A DNA stretch of 64,000 nucleotides from Lineus longissimus (taxonomy: Eukaryota; Nemertea; Pilidiophora; Heteronemertea; Lineidae). The stretch lies in NCBI RefSeq assembly GCF_910592395.1, contig NC_088317.1:11158001-11222000 (forward strand), read 5' to 3'. Below, in pieces: positions 1 to 10,720 of the stretch. Each line of letters starts with the position of its first letter. The stretch's first letter is position 1. The notes below the pieces were generated by a model. The model made no database searches. It saw nothing but the letters and a program-made list of their open reading frames with translations, and was not told the origin of the DNA. The position numbers and the translations under genes were made by a program.

Positions 1-5
1 TTTCG

Positions 6-157
6 TTATACAGAGTCGAGATGCCCGATTGGACAAACTTAGACCGCAATTTCGAGATTCTGCGATGATAAGTTGTCATTCGATAGCAATATTACACTAC
101 TGGCGAAGGAAGTCAGTCGGCGATGGCGCTCATCGCGACCGATCACACTCATTTTGG
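6..157 (+). repeat. Example of the plain 152 bp monomer
   Basis: This copy shows the standard order. First is the anchor TTATACAGAGTCGAG. Next is the CCCGATTGGACAAACT block, then CCGCAATTTCGAGATTCTGC, then GATGATAAGTTGTCATTCGA. After these come AGCAATATTACACTACTGGC, the GTCGG/CGATGGCGCT block, and CGCGACCGATCACACTCATT before the next anchor. Short palindromes sit inside it: GTCGCGAC in many monomers (here TCGCGA) and GATC. Copies of 153 bp carry one extra base, mostly in the CAACTAACAATATAAGAC or GACTAGCGATATTACCCC subtype. No internal half-monomer symmetry is convincing by eye. Confidence 0.9.
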
Positions 158-351
158 TTATACAGAGTCGAGATGCCCGATTGGACAGACATAGACCGCA
201 ATTTTGAGATTCTGCGATGATAAGTTGTCATTCGATAGCAATATTACACTACTGGCGAAGGAAGTCGGTCACTCGACTTGAGATATTACACGACTGGCGA
301 TGACGGTCAGTCGGCGATGGCACTCGTCGCGACCGATCACGCTCATTGTGG

Positions 352-545
352 TTATACAGAGTCAAGATGCCCGATTGGACAAACTGAGACCGCAATTTTG
401 AGATTCTGCGATGATAAGTTGTCATTCGATAGCAATATTACACTACTGGCGAAGGAAGTCGGTCACTCGACTTGAGATATTACACGACTGGCGATGACGG
501 TCAGTCGGCGATGGCACTCGTCGCGACCGATCACGCTCATTTTGG
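352..545 (+). repeat. Example of the 194 bp expanded segment
   Basis: This anchor-to-anchor segment is 42 bp longer than a monomer. It runs normally to GAAGGAAGTCGGTC and then jumps back to CACTCGACTTGAGATATT of another monomer subtype before repeating the GGCGATGACGGTC region. The switch shares GTC, so the segment equals a dimer with 110 bp removed. The same joint recurs in families A to F, for example 158-351, 2674-2867, 13042-13235, 23797-23990 and 45658-45851. I did not see it to the right of about 56.3 kb. Confidence 0.85.
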
Positions 546-697
546 TTATACAGAGTCAAGATGCCCGATTGGACAAACTGAGACCGCAATTTTGAGATTC
601 TGCGATGATAAGTTGTCATTCGATAGCAATATTACACTACTGGCAAAGGAAGTCGGTCGGCGATGGCGCTCATCGCGACCGATCACACTCATTCTGG

Positions 698-923
698 TTA
701 TACAGAGTCGAGATGACCGATGGACAAACTGAGACCGCATTTTCGAGATTCTGTGATGATAAGTTGTCACTCGACTTGAGATATTACACGACTGGCGATG
801 ACGGTCGGTCAGCGATGGCGCTCGTCGTGATGATAAGTTGTCATTCTACTAACGATATAACACTGCTGGCGATGATTGTCAGTCGGCAATGGCGCTTGTC
901 GTGATCGATCAAGCTAATTTTGG
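698..923 (+). repeat. Example of the 226 bp segment: monomer plus 74 bp half-monomer
   Basis: A full monomer (subtype GACCGATGGACAAACTGAG, with CACTCGACTTGAGATATT) runs into GCGCTCGTCG and is joined directly to TGATGATAAGTTGTCATTCT, skipping about 78 bp that includes the anchor. The remaining 74 bp carries private markers TACTAACGATATAA, GATTGTCAGTCGGCAATGG and TGATCGATCAAGCTAATTTT. It leads into the variant anchor GGTTTTTCAGAG. In sister copies the joint reads GTCGCGATGATAAG, showing a GCGA microhomology. I count about 30 or more copies of this segment across families A to F; family D has a 222 bp form. Confidence 0.88.
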
Positions 924-981
924 TTTTTCAGAGTCGAGATGCCCGATTGGACAAACTGAGACCGCAATATCGAGATTCTGC

Positions 982-998
982 AATGATAAGTTATCATT
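982..998. other. Perfect dyad AATGATAAGTTATCATT, recurring once per core module
   Basis: Eight-base arms are separated by a single G. It lies in the monomer after the 226 bp segment and recurs in families A and C to F (for example 28701, 36695, 41095 and 52317 regions). In other monomer subtypes the right arm is TTGTCATT, so the dyad is imperfect. A role as a protein-binding site is possible but unsupported. Confidence 0.6.
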
Positions 999-1533
999 CG
1001 ACTAGCGATATTACCCCACTGGCGATGACGGTCGGTCGGCGATGGCGCTCGTCGCAACCGATCATGTTCAATTTCGTTATACAGAGTCGAGATGACCGAT
1101 TGGACAAACTGAGACCGCAATTTTGAGAGTCTGCAACGAGAAGTTGTCATTCAACTAACAATATAAGACTACTGGCGATGACGGTTGGTCGGCGATGGCG
1201 CTCGTCGCGACCGATCACGCTCATTTTCGTTATACAGAGTCGAGATGCCCGATTGGACAAACTTAGACCGCAATTTCGAGATTCTGCGATGATAAGTTGT
1301 CATTCGATAGCAATATTACACTACTGGCGAAGGAAGTCAGTCGGCGATGGCGCTCATCGCGACCGATCACACTCATTTTGGTTATACAGAGTCGAGATGC
1401 CCGATTGGACAGACATAGACCGCAATTTTGAGATTCTGCGATGATAAGTTGTCATTCGATAGCAATATTACACTACTGGCGAAGGAAGTCGGTCGGCGAT
1501 GGCGCTCATCGCGACCGATCACACTCATTTTGG

Positions 1534-4049
1534 TTATACAGAGTCGAGATGCCCGATTGGACAGACATAGACCACAATTTTGAGATTCTGCGATGATAAG
1601 TTGTCATTCGATAGCAATATTACACTTCTGGCGAAGGAAGTCGGTCGGCGATGGCGCTCATCGCGACCGATCACACTCATTCTGGTCATACAGAGTCGAG
1701 ATGACTGATGGACAAACTGAAACCGCATTTTCGAGATTCTGTGATGATAAGTGGTCACTCGACTTGAGATATTACACGACTGGCGATGACGGTCGGTCGG
1801 CGATGGCGCTCGTCGCGATGATAAGTTGTCATTCTACTAACGATATAAGACTGCTGGCGACGATTGTCAGTCGGCAATGGCGCTTGTCGTGATCGATTAA
1901 GCTAATTTTGGTTTTTCAGAGTCGAGATGCCCGATTGGACAAACTGAGACCGCAATTTCGAGATTCTGCAATGATAAGTTATCATTGGACTAGCGATATT
2001 ACCCCACTGGCGATGACGGTCGGTCGGCGATGGAGCTCGTCGCAACCGATCATGTTCATTTTGGTTATACAGAGTCGAGATGACTGATTGGACAAACTGA
2101 GGCCGCAATTTTGAGAGTCAACAACGAGAAGTTGTCATTCAACTAACAATATAAGACTACTGGCGATGACGGTTGGTCGGCGATGGCGCTCGTCGCGACC
2201 GATCATGCTCATTTTCGTTATACAGAGTCGAGATGCCCGATTGGACAAACTGAGACCGCAATTTCGAGATTCTGCGATGATAAGTTGTCATTTGATAGCG
2301 ATATTACACGACTGGCGATGAAAGTCGGTCGGAGATGGCGCTCGTCGCGACCGATCACATTCATTTTGGTTATACAGAGTCAAGATGACCGATTGAACAA
2401 ACTTAGACCGCAATTTCGAGATTCTGCGATGATAAGTTGTCATTCGATAGCAATATTACACTACTGGCGAAGGAAGTCAGTCGGCGATGGCGCTCATCGC
2501 GACCGATCACACTCATTTTGGTTATACAGAGTCGAGATGCCCGATTGGACAGACATAGACCGCAATTTTGAGATTCTGCGATGATAAGTTGTCATTCGAT
2601 AGCAATATTACACTACTGGCGAAGGAAGTCGGTCGGCGATGGCGCTCATCGCGACCGATCACATTCATTTTGGTTATACAGAGTCGAGATGCCCGATTGG
2701 ACAGACATAGACCGCAATTTTGAGATTCTGCGATGATAAGTTGTCATTCGATAGCAATATTACACTACTGGCGAAGGAAGTCGGTCACTCGACTTGAGAT
2801 ATTACACGACTGGCGATGACGGTCAGTCGGCGATAGCACTCGTCGCGACCGATCACGCTCATTTTGGTTATACAGAGTCAAGATGCCCGATTGGACAAAC
2901 TGAGACCGCAATTTTGAGATTCTGCGATGATAAGTTGTCATTCGATAGCAATATTACACTACTGGCGAAGGAAGTCGGTCACTCGACTTGAGATATTACA
3001 CGACTGGCGATGACGGTCAGTCGGCGATGGCACTCGTCGCGACCGATCACGCTCATTTTGGTTATACAGAGTCAAGATGCCCGATTGGACAAACTGAGAC
3101 CGCAATTTTGAGATTCTGCGATGATAAGTTGTCATTCGATAGCAATATTACACTACTGGCAAAGGAAGTCGGTCGGCGATGGCGCTCATCGCGACCGATC
3201 ACACTCATTCTGGTTATACAGAGTCGAGATGACCGATGGACAAACTGAGACCGCATTTTCGAGATTCTGTGATGATAAGTTGTCACTCGACTTGAGATAT
3301 TACACGACTGGCGATGACGGTCGGTCAGCGATGGCGCTCGTCGTGATGATAAGTTGTCATTCTACTAACGATATAAGACTGCTGGCGATGATTGTCAGTC
3401 GGCAATGGCGCTTGTCGTGATCGATCAAGCTAATTTTGGTTTTTCAGAGTCGAGATGCCCGATTGGACAAACTGAGACCGCAATATCGAGATTCTGCAAT
3501 GATAAGTTATCATTCGACTAGCGATATTACCCCACTGGCGATGACGGTCGGTCGGCGATGGCGCTCGTCGCAACCGATCATGTTCAATTTGGTAATACAG
3601 AGTCGAGATGACCGATTGGACAAACTGAGGCCGCAATTTTGAGAGTCTGCAACGAGAAGTTGTCATTCAACTAACAATATAAGACTACTGGCGATGACGG
3701 TTGGTCGGCGATGGCGCTCGTCGCGACCGATCACGCTCATTTTCGTTATACAGAGTCGAGATGCCCGATTGGACAAACTTAGACCGCAATTTCGAGATTC
3801 TGCGATGATAAGTTGTCATTCGATAGCAATATTACACTACTGGCGAAGGAAGTCAGTCGGCGATGGCGCTCATCGCGACCGATCACACTCATTTTGGTTA
3901 TACAGAGTCGAGATGCCCGATTGGACAGACATAGACCGCAATTTTGAGATTCTGCGATGATAAGTTGTCATTCGATAGCAATATTACACTACTGGCGAAG
4001 GAAGTCGGTCGGCGATGGCGCTCATCGCGACCGATCACACTCATTTTGG
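1534..4049 (+). repeat. HOR family A unit 1 (2516 bp)
   Basis: The segment order is 152, 226, 153, 153, 152, 152, 152, 194, 194, then 152, 226, 153, 153, 152, 152, which sums to 2516 bp. The unit contains two 988 bp half-units of identical architecture (as at 546-1533 and 1534-2521) plus a 540 bp tail (152+194+194). The half-units are told apart by fixed differences, for example the GGTCATACAG anchor and GATCGATTAAGC in one half against GATCGATCAAGC in the other. Confidence 0.88.
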
Positions 4050-6566
4050 TTATACAGAGTCGAGATGCCCGATTGGACAGACATAGACCGCAATTTTGAG
4101 ATTCTGCGATGATAAGTTGTCATTCGATAGCAATATTACACTTCTGGCGAAGGAAGTCGGTCGGCGATGGCGCTCATCGCGACCGATCACACTCATTCTG
4201 GGCATACAGAGTCGAGATGACTGATGGACAAACTGAGACCGCATTTTCGAGATTCTGTGATGATAAGTTGTCACTCGACTTGAGATATTACACGACTGGC
4301 GATGACGGTCGGTCGGCGATGGCGCTCGTCGCGATGATAAGTTGTCATTCTACTAACGATATAAGACTGCTGGCGACGATTGTCAGTCGGCAATGGCGCT
4401 TGTCGTGATCGATTAAGCTAATTTTGGTTTTTCAGAGTCGAGATGCCCGACTGGACAAACTGAGACCGCAATTTCGAGATTCTGCAATGATAAGTTATCA
4501 TTGGACTAGCGATATTACCCCACTGGCGATGACGGTCGGTCGGCGATGGAGCTCGTCGCAACCGATCATGTTCATTTTGGTTATACAGAGTCGAGATGAC
4601 TGATTGGACAAACTGAGGCCGCAATTTTGAGAGTCTACAACGAGAAGTTGTCATTCAACTAACAATATAAGACTACTGGCGATGACGGTTGGTCGGCGAT
4701 GGCGCTCGTCGCGACCGATCATGCTCATTTTCGTTATACAGAGTCGAGATGCCCGATTGGACAAACTGAGACCGCAATTTCGAGATTCTGCGATGATAAG
4801 TTGTCATTTGATAGCGATATTACACGACTGGCGATGAAAGTCGGTCGGAGATGGCGCTCGTCGCGACCGATCACATTCATTTTGGTTATACAGAGTCAAG
4901 ATGACCGATTGAACAAACTTAGACCGCAATTTCGAGATTCTGCGATGATAAGTTGTCATTCGATAGCAATATTACACTACTGGCGAAGGAAGACGGTCGG
5001 CGATGGCGCTCATCGCGACCGATCACACTCTTTTAGGTTATACAGAGTCGAGATGCCCGATTGGACAAACTGAGTCCGCAATTTTGAAATTCTGCGATGA
5101 TAAGTTGTCATTCGATAGCAATATTACACTACTGGCGAAGGAAGTCGGTCACTCGACTTGAGATATTACACGACTGGTGATGACGGTCGGTCGGCAATGG
5201 CGCTCGTCGCGACCGATCACGCTCATTTTGGTTATACAGAGTCGAGATGACCGATGGGACAAACTGAGGCCGCAATTTTGAGAGTCTGCAACGAGTAGTT
5301 GTCATTCAACTAACAATATAAGACTACTGGCGATGACGGTTGGTCGGTGATGGCGCTCGTCGCGACCGATCACGCTCATTTTCGTTATACAGAGTCGAGA
5401 TGCCCGATTGGACAAACTTAGACCGCAATTTCGAGATTCTGCGATGATAAGTTGTCATTCCATAGCAATATTACACTACTGGCGAAGGAAGTCGGTCACT
5501 CGACTTGAGATATTACACGACTGGCGATGACGGTCAGTCGGCGATGGCACTCGTCGCGACCGATCACGCTCATTTTGGTTATACAGAGTCAAGATGCCCG
5601 ATTGGACAAACTGAGACCGCAATTTTGAGATTCTGCGATGATAAGTTGTCATTCGATAGCAATATTACACTACTGGCAAAGGAAGTCGGTCGGCGATGGC
5701 GCTCATCGCGACCGATCACACTCATTCTGGTTATACAGAGTCGAGATGACCGATGGACAAACTGAGACCGCATTTTCGAGATTCTGTGATGATAAGTTGT
5801 CACTCGACTTGAGATATTACACGACTGGCGATGACGGTCGGTCAGCGATGGCGCTCGTCGTGATGATAAGTTGTCATTCTACTAACGATATAAGACTGCT
5901 GGCGATGATTGTCAGTCGGCAATGGCGCTTGTCGTGATCGATCAAGCTAATTTTGGTTTTTCAGAGTCGAGATGCCCGATTGGACAAACTGAGACCGCAA
6001 TATCGAGATTCTGCAATGATAAGTTATCATTCGACTAGCGATATTACCCCACTGGCGATGACGGTCGGTCGGCGATGGCGCTCGTCGCAACCGATCATGT
6101 TCAATTTGGTTATACAGAGTCGAGATGACCGATTGGACAAACTGAGGCCGCAATTTTGAGAGTCTGCAACGAGAAGTTGTCATTCAACTAACAATATAAG
6201 ACTACTGGCGATGACGGTTGGTCGGCGATGGCGCTCGTCGCGACCGATCACGCTCATTTTCGTTATACAGAGTCGAGATGCCCGATTGGACAAACTTAGA
6301 CCGCAATTTCGAGATTCTGCGATGATAAGTTGTCATTCGATAGCAATATTACACTACTGGCGAAGGAAGTCAGTCGGCGATGGCGCTCATTGCGACCGAT
6401 CACACTCATTTTGGTTATACAGAGTCGAGATGCCCGATTGGACAGACATAGACCGCAATTTTGAGATTCTGCGATGATAAGTTGTCATTCGATAGCAATA
6501 TTACACTACTGGCGAAGGAAGTCGGTCGGCGATGGCGCTCATCGCGACCGATCACACTCATTTTGG
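4050..6566 (+). repeat. HOR family A unit 2 (2517 bp)
   Basis: This has the same architecture as the unit before it except in the tail. There the 152+194+194 run is replaced by 194, 153, 194 around 5038-5578, with new markers (AAGACGGTCGG, GAGTCCGCAATTTTGAAATT). Near 5027-5039 a cluster of changes gives CACTCTTTTAGGTTATAC. Outside the tail, only scattered substitutions separate it from unit 1 by eye. Confidence 0.86.
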
Positions 6567-8204
6567 TTATACAGAGTCGAGATGCTCGATTGGACAGACA
6601 TAGACCGCAATTTTGAGATTCTGCGATGATAAGTTGTCATTCGATAGCAATATTACACTTCTGGCGAAGGAAGTCGGTCGACGATGGCGCTCATCGCGAC
6701 CGATCACACTCATTCTGGTCATACAGAGTCGAGATGACTGATGGACAAACTGAGACCGCATTTTCGAGATTCTGTGATGATAAGTGGTCACTCGACTTGA
6801 GATATTACACGACTGGCGATGACGGTCGGTCGGCAATGGCGCTCGTCGCGATGATAAGTTGTCATTCTACTAACGATATAAGACTGCTGGCAACGATTGT
6901 CAGTCGGCAATGGCGCTTGTCGTGATCGATTAAGCTAATTTTGGTTTTTCAGAGTCGAGATGCCCGATTGGACAAACTGAGACCGCAATTTCGAGATTCT
7001 GCAATGATAAGTTATCATTGGACTAGCGATATTACCCCACTGGCGATGACGGTCGGTCGGCGATGGAGCTCGTCGCAACCGATCATGTTCATTTTGGTTA
7101 TACAGAGTCGAGATGACTGATTGGACAAACTGAGGCCGCAATTTTGAGAGTCTACAACGAGAAGTTGTCATTCAACTAACAATATAAGACTACTGGCGAT
7201 GACGGTTGGTCGGCGATGGCGCTCGTCGCGACCGATCATGCTCATTTTCGTTATACAGAGTCGAGATGCCCGATTGGACAAACTGAGACCGCAATTTCGA
7301 GATTCTGCGATGATAAGTTGTCATTTGATAGCGATATTACACGACTGGCGATGAAAGTCGGTCGGAGATGGCGCTCGTCGCGACCGATCACATTCATTTT
7401 GGTTATACAGAGTCAAGATGACCGATTGAACAAACTTAGACCGCAATTTCGAGATTCTGCGATGATAAGTTGTCATTCGATAGCAATATTACACTACTGG
7501 CGAAGGAAGACGGTCGGCGATGGCGCTCATCGCGACCGATCACACTCCCATTGGTTTTACAGAGTCGAGATGCCCGATTGGACAAACTGAGTCCGCAATT
7601 TTGAAATTCTGCGATGATAAGTTGTCATTCGATAGCAATATTACACTACTGGCGAAGGAAGTCGGTCACTCGACTTGAGATATTACACGACTGGTGATGA
7701 CGGTCGGTCGGCAATGGCGCTCGTCGCGACCGATCACGCTCATTTTGGTTATACAGAGTCGAGATGACCGATGGGACAAACTGAGGCCGAATTTTGAGAG
7801 TCTGCAACGAGAAGTTGTCATTCAACTAACAATATAAGACTACTGGCGATGACGGTTGGTCGGTGATGGCGCTCGTCGCGACCGATCACGCTCATTTTCG
7901 TTATACAGAGTCGAGATGCCCGATTGGACAAACTTAGACCGCAATTTCGAGATTCTGCGATGATAAGTTGTCATTCGATAGCAATATTACACTACTGGCG
8001 AAGGAAGTCAGTCGGCGATGGCGCTCATCGCGACCGATCACACTCATTTTGGTTATACAGAGTCGAGATGCCCGATTGGACAGACATAGACCGCAATTTT
8101 GAGATTCTGCGATGATAAGTTGTCATTCGATAGCAATATTACACTACTGGCGAAGGAAGTCGGTCGGCGATGGCGCTCATCGCGACCGATCACACTCATT
8201 TTGG
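6567..8204 (+). repeat. HOR family A deletion unit (1638 bp)
   Basis: This copy lacks 878 bp of the 2516 bp unit (segments 194+152+226+153+153). The monomer starting at 7901 begins like the one at 5385 and ends like the one at 6263, so the exchange lies in a stretch of about 75-80 bp where those two monomers are the same. It is nearly identical to the following copy up to about 9.6 kb; one visible difference is CGGCAATGGC near 6831 against CGGCGATGGC near 8469. Confidence 0.85.
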
Positions 8205-10720
8205 TTATACAGAGTCGAGATGCTCGATTGGACAGACATAGACCGCAATTTTGAGATTCTGCGATGATAAGTTGTCATTCGATAGCAATATTACACTTCT
8301 GGCGAAGGAAGTCGGTCGACGATGGCGCTCATCGCGACCGATCACACTCATTCTGGTCATACAGAGTCGAGATGACTGATGGACAAACTGAGACCGCATT
8401 TTCGAGATTCTGTGATGATAAGTGGTCACTCGACTTGAGATATTACACGACTGGCGATGACGGTCGGTCGGCGATGGCGCTCGTCGCGATGATAAGTTGT
8501 CATTCTACTAACGATATAAGACTGCTGGCAACGATTGTCAGTCGGCAATGGCGCTTGTCGTGATCGATTAAGCTAATTTTGGTTTTTCAGAGTCGAGATG
8601 CCCGATTGGACAAACTGAGACCGCAATTTCGAGATTCTGCAATGATAAGTTATCATTGGACTAGCGATATTACCCCACTGGCGATGACGGTCGGTCGGCG
8701 ATGGAGCTCGTCGCAACCGATCATGTTCATTTTGGTTATACAGAGTCGAGATGACTGATTGGACAAACTGAGGCCGCAATTTTGAGAGTCTACAACGAGA
8801 AGTTGTCATTCAACTAACAATATAAGACTACTGGCGATGACGGTTGGTCGGCGATGGCGCTCGTCGCGACCGATCATGCTCATTTTCGTTATACAGAGTC
8901 GAGATGCCCGATTGGACAAACTGAGACCGCAATTTCGAGATTCTGCGATGATAAGTTGTCATTTGATAGCGATATTACACGACTGGCGATGAAAGTCGGT
9001 CGGAGATGGCGCTCGTCGCGACCGATCACATTCATTTTGGTTATACAGAGTCAAGATGACCGATTGAACAAACTTAGACCGCAATTTCGAGATTCTGCGA
9101 TGATAAGTTGTCATTCGATAGCAATATTACACTACTGGCGAAGGAAGACGGTCGGCGATGGCGCTCATCGCGACCGATCACACTCCCATTGGTTTTACAG
9201 AGTCGAGATGCCCGATTGGACAAACTGAGTCCGCAATTTTGAAATTCTGCGATGATAAGTTGTCATTCGATAGCAATATTACACTACTGGCGAAGGAAGT
9301 CGGTCACTCGACTTGAGATATTACACGACTGGTGATGACGGTCGGTCGGCAATGGCGCTCGTCGCGACCGATCACGCTCATTTTGGTTATACAGAGTCGA
9401 GATGACCGATGGGACAAACTGAGGCCGAATTTTGAGAGTCTGCAACGAGAAGTTGTCATTCAACTAACAATATAAGACTACTGGCGATGACGGTTGGTCG
9501 GTGATGGCGCTCGTCGCGACCGATCACGCTCATTTTCGTTATACAGAGTCGAGATGCCCGATTGGACAAACTTAGACCGCAATTTCGAGATTCTGCGATG
9601 ATAAGTTGTCATTCCATAGCAATATTACACTACTGGCGAAGGAAGTCGGTCACTCGACTTGAGATATTACACGACTGGCGATGACGGTCAGTCGGCGATG
9701 GCACTCGTCGCGACCGATCACGCTCATTTTGGTTATACAGAGTCAAGATGCCCGATTGGACAAACTGAGACCGCAATTTTGAGATTCTGCGATGATAAGT
9801 TGTCATTCGATAGCAATATTACACTACTGGCAAAGGAAGTCGGTCGGCGATGGCGCTCATCGCGACCGATCACACTCATTCTGGTTATACAGAGTCGAGA
9901 TGACCGATGGACAAACTGAGACCGCATTTTCGAGATTCTGTGATGATAAGTTGTCACTCGACTTGAGATATTACACGACTGGCGATGACGGTCGGTCAGC
10001 GATGGCGCTCGTCGTGATGATAAGTTGTCATTCTACTAACGATATAAGACTGCTGGCGATGATTGTCAGTCGGCAATGGCGCTTGTCGTGATCGATCAAG
10101 CTAATTTTGGTTTTTCAGAGTCGAGATGCCCGATTGGACAAACTGAGACCGCAATATCGAGATTCTGCAATGATAAGTTATCATTCGACTAGCGATATTA
10201 CCCCACTGGCGATGACGGTCGGTCGGCGATGGCGCTCGTCGCAACCGATCATGTTCAATTTGGTTATATAGAGTCGAGATGACCGATTGGACAAACTGAG
10301 ACCGCAATTTTGAGAGTCTGCAACGAGAAGTTGTCATTCAACTAACAATATAAGACTACTGGCGATGACGGTTGGTCGGCGATGGCGCTCGTCGCGACCG
10401 ATCACGCTCATTTTCGTTATACAGAGTCGAGATGTCCGATTGGACAAACTTAGACCGCAATTTCGAGATTCTGCGATGATAAGTTGTCATTCGATAGCAA
10501 TATTACACTACTGGCGAAGGAAGTCAGTCGGCGATGGCGCTCATCGCGACCGATCACACTCATTTTGGTTATACAGAGTCGAGATGCCCGATTGGACAGA
10601 CATAGACCGCAATTTTGAGATTCTGCGATGATAAGTTGTCATTCGATAGCAATATTACACTACTGGCGAAGGAAGTCGGTCGGCGATGGCGCTCATCGCG
10701 ACCGATCACACTCATTTTGG
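8205..10720 (+). repeat. HOR family A unit 4 (2516 bp)
   Basis: This is a full-length unit carrying the 194, 152, 194 tail of the two units before it. It shares with the 1638 bp unit a private cluster, CACTCCCATTGGTTTTAC (near 7543-7560 and 9181-9198), and the deletion GAGGCCGAATTTTGAG. These private markers show that the two copies are immediate relatives by local tandem duplication. Confidence 0.85.

Larger units (their letters stand above)
546..1229 (+). repeat. Shared 684 bp core module (152+226+153+153)
   Basis: This run of four segments recurs in nearly every HOR family: 546 and 1534 in A, 12358 in B, 22767 in C, 29452 in E and 42950 in F. Family D has a shortened version. The order is a plain monomer, the 226 bp fusion segment, a GGTTTTTCAGAG monomer with TTATCATT and ATTACCCCACTGG, and a monomer with GAGAGTCTGCAACGAGAAG. 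What differs between families is the number and kind of 152 and 194 bp segments placed between cores, so this module looks like the ancestral seed of all of them. Confidence 0.75.
1..1533 (+). repeat. HOR family A, left partial and rearranged copy
   Basis: The window opens inside family A. Segments from 546 onward follow the family A order exactly (152, 226, 153, 153, 152, 152). The first 545 bases are a variant: a CGTTATACAG monomer, one GACAGACATAG monomer and then two 194 bp segments, with one 152 bp monomer fewer than the equivalent stretch at 2218-3061. Confidence 0.8.

Noticed and set aside
6-157. The 152 bp monomer as a dimer of two 76 bp halves
   Set aside because: The 74/78 bp split at the deletion suggested it, but aligning the halves by eye gives no convincing similarity beyond short strings such as GACCGAT and GTCG.
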